A DNA stretch of 64,000 bases from Mycobacterium sp. ACS4331 (lineage in GTDB: Bacteria > Actinomycetota > Actinomycetes > Mycobacteriales > Mycobacteriaceae): contig NZ_LZHW01000009.1 of NCBI RefSeq assembly GCF_001667265.1, positions 93,976 to 157,975 on the forward strand, in the 5' to 3' direction. Below are positions 16,745 through 25,700 of this stretch, in pieces. Position 1 is the stretch's first letter, and every line of letters begins with the position of its first letter. The notes below the pieces were generated by a model that saw nothing but the letters and a program-made list of their open reading frames with translations, searched no databases and was not told the origin of the DNA. Made by a program: the position numbers and the translations under genes.

Positions 16745-19700
16745 TCAGTCGCCCCCGCGGGACACCGAAGCGCCCGGCGACACCGTCTCCTCGGTGGGTG
16801 CGTCCTCGACGGTCGGGTCCGGCGGGGCGGGGTCCTCTGGTTTCGCGGCTTCCGCGTCCGGCAGTTGGGCCACGAGGTACTCGGCGAGGCCGCCGATGGT
16901 CGGGTAGTCGAACACCGCCGTCGCGTTGATCGTGAACCTGCCGCCGAACTGACTGTGCAGACGGTTGCGGAGTTCGATCGCCATCAGCGAATCGGTTCCC
17001 AGGTCCAGGAAACGGCTGGTCGCCGCAGGGGGTTGCGCGAGTCGCAGGAAATTCTGCACCTCGCGTTGCAGGAACTCGGTGACGAACCCCGCGCGCTGCG
17101 GCACGGGGATCTCCATGAGCTGTTTGAGAAGCTCACTGTCACCGGTCACCTCGCCTTCGGCGCGCGGCAACACCAGATCGAGAATCGGCGGCCGTGAACT
17201 GCCCAGCACCTTTGCGGCACGCTGCCAATTGGCCTTGATGACGGTCGCCTGGCCGGTCCCGTTCGCGACCACCTCGGCGAGCGCGTTGAGCGCCGCAGCC
17301 GGATCCAGCGGAATCAGGCCCTGCGCACTGATGTTGGCGGTGGCGGCCTCCGAGGACGCCATGCCGCCCTGGCCCCACGGGCCGAAGTTGATGCCCGTGG
17401 CGGGCAGCCCGTTCGCACGCCTGTGGGCCACAAGACCGTCCAGCAGGGCGTTGGCGGTGGCGTAGTTGGCCTGGCCGGGGGAACCGAACAGGCTCGACAC
17501 CGAGGACGACACGATGAAGTAGTCCAGATCGTCCTCTCTGGTCAACCTGTCGAGGTGAAGCGCGCCGAAAGCTTTGGGAGCCAGCGTCGTTCGGAATCGG
17601 TCGAGATCCTGCTGGGACAGCAGAGCGTCATCGAGGACGCCGGCCAGGTGCACCACGCCAGCCAATGGCGGCAACTCCGCGCGGATCCGGTCCAGCAGTG
17701 CGGCGACCTCGGTCTCGTCACCGACATCGGCCGACCACACGTGGATGCGGCAGCGGCACCGTTCGGCGATCTCATCGATCACGCTCTGGGCCTGCGCGTC
17801 GGGATCGCGCCGGCTGGTCAGCACGATGTCGCCGGCCCCGAGTTGGGCCAGGTGCGACGCCGTGTGCAGTCCGATCGCCCCGAGCCCGCCGGTGATCAGG
17901 TGAGTGCGATCAGCCCTGGGCTGCAACGGTTCTGGAATCTGTACGACGATCTTGCCGATATGCCGGGCCTGTTGCATCCGCCGGAACGCGGCCCGCGCCT
18001 CGGTCAGCGGGTAGATCTCGGCGGGCAACGGAGTCCACGCCCCCTCGGCCAGGCCCTGGGACACCTCGGTCAACAGCGCGCGAATCCGTTCGGGCTCGCA
18101 GATGGTCACGGTGTCCAGGGCGACGATCTCGTAACTGATGTCGGGACGGACTTCGGCCATCTGTTCGGGGGTCCAGATGTCGCGCTTGGCGATCTCCGCG
18201 AAACGGCCGTTCTTCGCGGTGGCGCGCACGGTCGCGTCCAGGAAGCCCTCGTTGGTCAGGCTGTTGAGGACGACGTCCACACCCTCCCCATCGGTGTCGG
18301 CGAGGATCTGGTCGGCGAAATCCGTGGTGCGCGAGTCGTAGACGTGCTCGACGCCCATGCGGCGCAGCGTCGCACGCTTGAAGGTGCTGGCAGTGGCGAA
18401 CACCGTGGCACCGCACCGCTGCGCCATCTGGATCGCCGCAAGGCCGACCCCGCCACTGGCGGCATGGATCAGGACTCGGTCACCGGGTCGCACCGCAGCC
18501 CAGTCGAAGGCGAGTCGGACCGTCAGTGCCGCGGCCGGGATCGTCGCGGCCTCCACCGCGCTGATGCCGTCCGGGATGGGCGCCAACAGCTGGGCCGGGA
18601 CGTTGAACCGGCTGGCGAACGCGCCCTGCATGAAGCCGTAGACGCGTTGCCCCACCTCGAGTCCCGTGACGCCGTCGCCCAGCTGCGTGACGACGCCGGC
18701 GAAGTCGCCTCCGATCGGACCGGGATCACCTGGGTAGAGGCCGAGCACGTTGAGCACGTCACGGAAGTTCAGGCCCGCGGCCTCCACGCGCACCTGCACG
18801 TACCCCTCATCGGGCTGCGGCACATCGGTTTCGGTGAGCCGCAGATTGTCGATCGCGCCCCGTTCGGTGGGTGCCAGCGCGAAGTCGCCCCCACGGGGCA
18901 CGGAGAGATGTCCGCTGCGCGCCCACGGCAACAGTCGCGACGCCAGCAGTTTCCCCTGCCGCACAGCGAGTTCGGGTTCCTCCGGGGAGGGGCCGGGTGT
19001 GGTCAGCAGGGTGGCCAGCGCGTGGACCGCCTCGGGCGTTCCATCGGAGTCGAGGAGCCTGCAGCGCAGCGCCGGTTCCTCATTGATGGTGGTGCGTCCG
19101 AAGCCCCACAGCGCGGCCTGCACAGGATCGACGGGCTCGCCCGACTCGCAGGCCACGCCGTGTTCGGTGACGATCCACAGTCCGCCCGGCAGTTTCACCT
19201 CGCCGCGCTGCGCGGTGTGCACCGCACTCAGCAGATCGGCGATCTCGGCTTCGAGTCGGGCCGCGGTGTCGGTGCCCGACTCGTCGCCGCGGGCCGGGGT
19301 CGCACGCCAGACGACGCCAGAGAACGGCACACCACGCTCGTGAGCCTGCGCCAGGATCTCTCCGAGCGGTTCCGCATCCGGGGTGCGGTCGATCGGGACG
19401 CAGCCCGGCACCTCGTCCGCCAGAGCGCCGAACCCGGAGATCAGCCACGTTCCGCCCACCGGCGCGGTCTCGTCGTCTTGCGTCGGCGGCGCAACCTCGT
19501 GCCAGCCCAGGGTGTAGAGCAGTCGCGTCGCGTCCCCACCGAGGCCGCGCAGAAGCGCCTCGCGGGGGGCGCGTTTGACGGTGAACTCGCGGATGCCGCC
19601 CAGTGGGCGGCCACCCCGGTCGAGGAAGTCGAGATCGAACACCTGTGTCTCACTGTCGAGAGCGCTGGCGTGCCAGCGCGCGCGGCAGTAGAACCGCCGC

Positions 19701-22700
19701 GGCATCTTCTCCCGCAGCGTGACCTGTCCGTAGCGCAACGGCAGGAACAGATCGTTGACGCCCTGCTCAGCGGCCAGAACCGCCGGGAACGCGGGGAAGG
19801 CGACGCCCGTGCACAGGTCCATGAGCACCGGGTGCATGGGCTCGGTGCCCAGTTGTTCGGCAAGTTCGGCGCCGACCAGGATGTCACCGATCGCCTCGCC
19901 CTCGCCGAGCCACAGCGATTTCAGTGATCCAGACCAGGTGGGGCCCCAAGCCAATTCGAGGTCGGCGAAGGTCTCGAACAGATCCTGTGGCCGCATGCGC
20001 TCGAGACGTTCGATCGCCTCGTCCACCGGATCGTCCTGATCGGATGCCGGTCCGTCGTCGGCTCCGGTGAGCACTGTGCCCTCGGCGTTCAGCGACCAGT
20101 CGGCGCCCTGTTCGCCGAACGGGCGGCTGTGCACCTGAAACTTCAGCTCGCCGTCGGTCTGCTGCGGTTGCAGGGTCAGCTGGACCTCACGAGAAGCCTT
20201 CTCGGGCAGGATGATCGGCTCATAGAAGAAGACGTCCTTGACTCGGGCCGGGGTGCCGACGGCGGCCAGCGCCATCGCCGCGTAGGTCGCTCCGGGCACG
20301 ACCACAGTGCCGTAGATGACGTGGTCACTCAGCCAGGGCTGCGACTTGACGGACAACCGGCTGGTGTAGACGGTGTCGCCGGAGGAGAGCTCGATGGCGC
20401 TGCCCAGGAGTCCGGACGACGCCGCACCAGCGCCACTGGCGGTGAACCCGGATGTCTTGGGCCAGAAGCTGCGCCGCTGGAACGGGTAGGTGGGCAGGTC
20501 CACGGTGCGCCGTGCGTGACGATGCAGAGCGGTGAAGTCGGGCCGGTGGCCGCCGACGTAGGCGGCGGCGAGTGCGTCGGCGATCTGGCGACGGTCGCCG
20601 ACCCCCTTGCGAAGCGACACCACGGCCCGCGGCGGCGCCAGGTGTTCCGGCCACACCTGTACCGCGGCGCCGGTCAGCACCGGTTGCGGGCCGATCTCCA
20701 TCAGGATTGAGCATCCCAGCGCGGCCGCGGTGCGCACGCTCTCGGCGAACTGCACGGGCTGGCGGGAATGCCGTCGCCAGTAGTTCGCATCCAGTGGCGT
20801 CTGGGCCGTCAACACGGCGCCGGTGCGGTTGCAGACCAAGGGCAGCGTTGGGGCCGAGTACTCCAACTGTGCTGCGTACGCCTCGAACTCGTCGAGGACG
20901 GGTTCCAGCAGTTCCGAATGGAAGGCGTGGCTGGTGTCAAGCCAGGTGCAGCGGACGGCCTGTTCCCCGAACCGTTCGAAGATCTGCTCCAGGTCGGCAC
21001 CGGGACCCGACAGCACCGTGTTGGGACCGTTGTAGGCCGCGACCGACACGCGCGGGAAATCGCCGGCGACCTGCTCGACGTGCTTGGGGTCGGCGAACAC
21101 CGCCACCATCCGGCCACCGTCGGGCAGGCTGCCGAACATCCTGCCGCGCTCGGCCATCAGGCGGGCACCGTCTTCGAGGCTGAAGACCCCGGCCACGCAG
21201 GCGGCGGCGTACTGGCCGACGCTGTGCCCCAGCACCACGTCGGGTTCGATGCCCCAGGACTGCCACAGCCGGGCCAGGCCCATCTCCACGGCGAAGAGCG
21301 CGGGCTGGGCAAATGACGTGTGCCGCAGCATCTCCCCGACGTCGCGGTCGTCGCTGAACAGAACGTCGAGCAGCGGTCGGGCCATGATGTTGGCCACCGC
21401 GTCGGCGCACTGGGTCACGGTGTCGGCGAAAACCGGTTCGGAGGCGAACAGCTCACGCGCCATCCCGGGGTACTGGCTGCCCTGCCCGGTGAACAGCCAT
21501 GCGGTCGTCGGGCGGTGCATGTGTTCACCGCGCAGCACGCCCGGGCGGGTGCGACCTTCGGCCAGGTCTGTCAGGCCCGTGCGCGCCGAGGCGACCGAGT
21601 CCACGACCAGTGCGCCCCGATGCTCGAAATGCGAACGGCCAGCCCCGGCCGTCAGGCAGACCTCCGCGATGTCGGCGTCCGGGTGAGCGCCCAGCCACGT
21701 GTCGTAGCGCTGTGCCAGCGCGACGAGGGCCTCGGGTGAACGTGCCGACAGTGCAAGCACATTGACAGGCCGGTCGGCATCGGCCGGTTCCTCGCCGGTG
21801 GCGGTCGCCGGTGCCGGCGGTTCCTCGACGAGCACATGCGCGTTCGTGCCGGTGAACCCGAACGAGCTCACACCCGCGCGCCGGGGCCTGCCGTTGGTCT
21901 CCCACGGGGTCGCCTCGTCCACGACGCGCACGGGAAGCGAATCCCACGGGATGTGCGGTGACGGCTTGTCGAAGTGCAGGCTCTGGGGCAGCAGCCCGTG
22001 TTGAAGCGACAGCACGACCTTGATCAACCCCGCTGCGCCGGAGGCGGACTCGAGGTGTCCGATGTTGGTCTTCACCGATCCCATCAGCAGCGGGCGGTCG
22101 GCGTCTCGAGACGTGCCGTAGGCGGCCGCGGCGGCCTGGACCTCGATGGGATCACCCAGGGGAGTGCCTGTCCCGTGCGCCTCCAGATAGTCGACATCTC
22201 CGCCGGACAGCCCGGCGCGGGCGAGCACGGTTTCGATGAGACGTTGCTGTGCACCGCCGTTGGGCACCGTCAGCCCGCTGGACGCGCCGTCCTGGTTCAC
22301 CGCGCTGCTGGGAATCACCGCGCAGACTCGGTCGCCGTCGCGCTGGGCGTCGCTGAGTCTCTTGAGCACCAGGACGCCGCACCCCTCGCTTCGGACATAG
22401 CCGTCGGCCGAGGCGTCGAACGTCTTGCACCGTCCGACCGGGGACAGCATCCTGGCGCGCGAGGCCGCGACCACGGTGACCGGGCTCAGCAGGACGTTCA
22501 CGCCGCCCGCCACCGCGAGATCGCAGTCCCCGGAATGCAGTGCCTGGCAGGCCTGATGGACGGCCACCAACGCCGAACTGCATGCGGTGTCGACAGCCAC
22601 GGCCGGTCCTTCGAGGCCCAGCGCGAAGGCGACCCGACCAGAGATGGCGTTGAGCGCGTTTCCGGTGATGAAGTGGGGCTCGATCTTGTCGATCGACTCC

Positions 22701-25700
22701 GCTGACAGCAGATGCGCGTACTCGTTGGCGGCCACGCCGGTGAAGACTCCGGTTCGGCTGCCCCGCAGTGCGGACGGCGCGTACCCCGCGCGTTCGAGAC
22801 CCTCCCACACCGTTTCGAGCATCAGCCGCTGCTGTGGCTCGATCCAGACCGCCTCCCTCGGCGATATGCCGAAGAACTCTGGATCGAATCCGTCGATCCC
22901 GTCGAGGAATCCGCCGAAACGGGTGTAGGTCTTGCCCGCAACGTCGGGATCAGGGTCATAGAACTCATCGATGTCGAATCGATCCTCGGGGATCTCTCGG
23001 ATCGCATCGACACCGCCGGAGAGAACGTCCCAGAACGCCTCGGGATCGGGTGCGCCCGGAAAGCGGCACGAGACCGCGACGATCGCGATCGGTTCATCCG
23101 TGCGTGTCGTGGCCGCGACTGCCCGCGAGGCCGAATCGGATGTCTGCTCACTGAGTTCGAGCACCTCGCCGAGCAGGTAGTCGACCGCGTCGGACAGGCG
23201 GGGATGATCCATCACCAGGGTGATCGGTATCTCATGGCCGATTCCCTGTTCGATGCGGCGCCGGAGTTCAACGGCCATCAGGGAATCCATGCCGAGGTCG
23301 AAGAAACCCGCGTCCTCGCGAATCTCTGCGACGTCGAGACGCGTCACCTCGGCCACCGCACCGCGCAGGTGATCGGTCAGGATCCGGCTGCGCTGCTGAA
23401 CCGGCGCCTTCGTGAGCCGTTCCACCAACGGTGTCCTGCCGGACGCGGCGCCGGGCGACGCCGCGCTGATCAGGTTGGCCGGCAGTTCACTCTCCAGTTC
23501 GGACAGCAGCGCTCGCCGACCCGCCTGCTGATAGAGCGGCAGGAACCGCGCCCAGTCGATGCGTGCCACGACTCCCTGTGCCGCAGAGGCCGTGACGACG
23601 TCGGCCAGGCCGGCCAGCGCGTCGGCGGGGGAGAGCGTCTTGACGCCCCGCTGATCCAGGCGCGCCCGGGATTCGGCGTCGGCCATGCCGGCAGACCAGG
23701 GACCGAAGTTGACGCTGACGCCTCCCCGCTCCCGCAGTCGCCAGGCCAGCCCGTCGAGGAATGCGTTGGCGGCCGCGTAGGAGGTCTGGCCGAAGCTTCC
23801 CCACACCGAGGCGATCGAGGACGTGCTGATGAAGAAGTCAAGCTGCAGGTCGGCGGTGGCCTCGGCTAGATACCAAGCGCCCCAAACCTTCCCGGCGAAG
23901 ATTCGGTCAAGCTCTGCGGAGTCGGACTCAGTCAGCGGCGTTGCTCCGAGTTCGCCCGCCGCGTGGACGACCCCCGCCAGTGGGGGAAGGCCGGCGATCT
24001 CCGTGCTCATCAGGCGCGCGACATCGTGCACATCGGCGACATCGGCGGCGACGACCCTGATGTCGCAGCCGTGCAGATCACGCAGTGTCTCGATACGCGC
24101 CCGTGCTGAGTCACCGGGTCCCCGCCGGCCGGTCAGCACCAGGTGTCCGGCACCGTGTGCGGCCAGGTGTCCCGCGATCTCCAGCCCGATGGCTCCGAGT
24201 CCACCCGTCACCAGGTAGGTCGCGTCCGAACGCAGTTCCAGTGGCCTGCCGCTCGGCGGGTCGGCCCGCCGGATCAGTCTGGGCGCGAGGACCGCCTGAT
24301 CGCGTAGTGCGATCTGGTCCTCCCTGATGTCGGAGCCGTGCGATGTCGTCACCTGGTTGAGCAGTTCGGACCACTCGGCACCGGCGTCGCCGCCCACCGA
24401 AAGGTCGGCCAGGCCGCCCCACAGCTGCGGAAGCTCAAGGGCGGCCGCGCGTCCGAATCCCCACAGGCAGCTCTGTTCCGGGGCCACGGAGTCGGTGTCG
24501 GTGACGTGTTGCGCACCGCGGGTCACCAGCCAGATGGGCGCCCGCAGCTGAGCCGCGGCCGCGGCACGGAAGAGCCTGCGGGTTCCGCTCAGGACCTGGT
24601 GCTGCATCCGCAGCAGCGAGCGCATCGACGGTGGGCGGTCCGCGTCCAGGTCGGTGTCGAGGGCCGCGACGTTCAGGATGTGCAGTGCGGATCCGTCGAC
24701 CGCGAATGCGCGCAGTTCGTCGGTGAGGCGGGCCTCGTCGTCTTCGGACATCGGCAACTCGACGATCCGATGCGGAATCCCGCGTGCCGTCACCAGGTCG
24801 ACCAGCGGCGAAACGGCGCCGGTGCCGTCGCCGACCAGCAGGAGGGCAGCGGACTCGGCATCGCGAATCGGCGAGGAATCGATTGTCCGCCAGATGATCT
24901 CGTATCGATCGTTGGCGATTGAGGCAGTACCGCGCTGCCGATTGTGTTGGGTGGCCAGCCTGCTCAACACCTCGAGGGTGTGCGGGTCCTCCTGTGAGGC
25001 GCCGAGGAGGTCGGCGAGTTCCTCGATGCGACCGTCCTCGAGGAGCCCGAGAGTCTGGGTCCGGGGCGCGGCGACATTCTGCTGCTGGTTGGGCTGCTCC
25101 CGACTGTCCCGATACCAGTACTGGCGGTGCTCGAAGGGGTAGGTGGGCAGGTCGAGCTTGCGCGCGTGGCGTCGGCGAAGAGCGCCGAAGTCGGGAAGGT
25201 GGCCCAGGACATACGCGTCGGCGACGGCTTCGGTGATCTGCCGCTGGTCTTCGGCGTTGGGGCGCAGTGAGGCGATCACCCGCGGTGCGGTGGACGGGTC
25301 CGGCCACGCCCCGAGCGCTGCCGCGGTGAGAACGGGGCGGGGGCCGATCTCGACGAGTAGGCGGCAGTTCAGATCGGCGAGGGTGCGCACACTCTTGGCG
25401 AACTCCACCGGTTGGCGGGCGTGCCTGCGCCAGTAGCTGCCGTCGAGCTTGGCGCTCCTTCCGAGCGCGACACCGGTGCGATTGTCGATCAGGATGCGCT
25501 GCGGTGCAGCGAATGTGAATCGTTGTGCATAGGCCTCGAACTCGTCGAGGATCGGGTCCAGCAGGGCGGAATGGAAGGCGTGGCTGGTCTCGAGCCAGTC
25601 ACACCGCACGCCCTCGGCGGTCAGTGTGGCCACCGCTCGTTCGAGATCCGCTGCGGGGCCGGACAATACGGTGTTGGCGCCGTTGTAGGCGGCCACCGAC

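Noticed and set aside
17423..19927. 834-aa open frame antisense to pks
   Set aside because: Same reason; it lies opposite the ER-KR part of a clear PKS.
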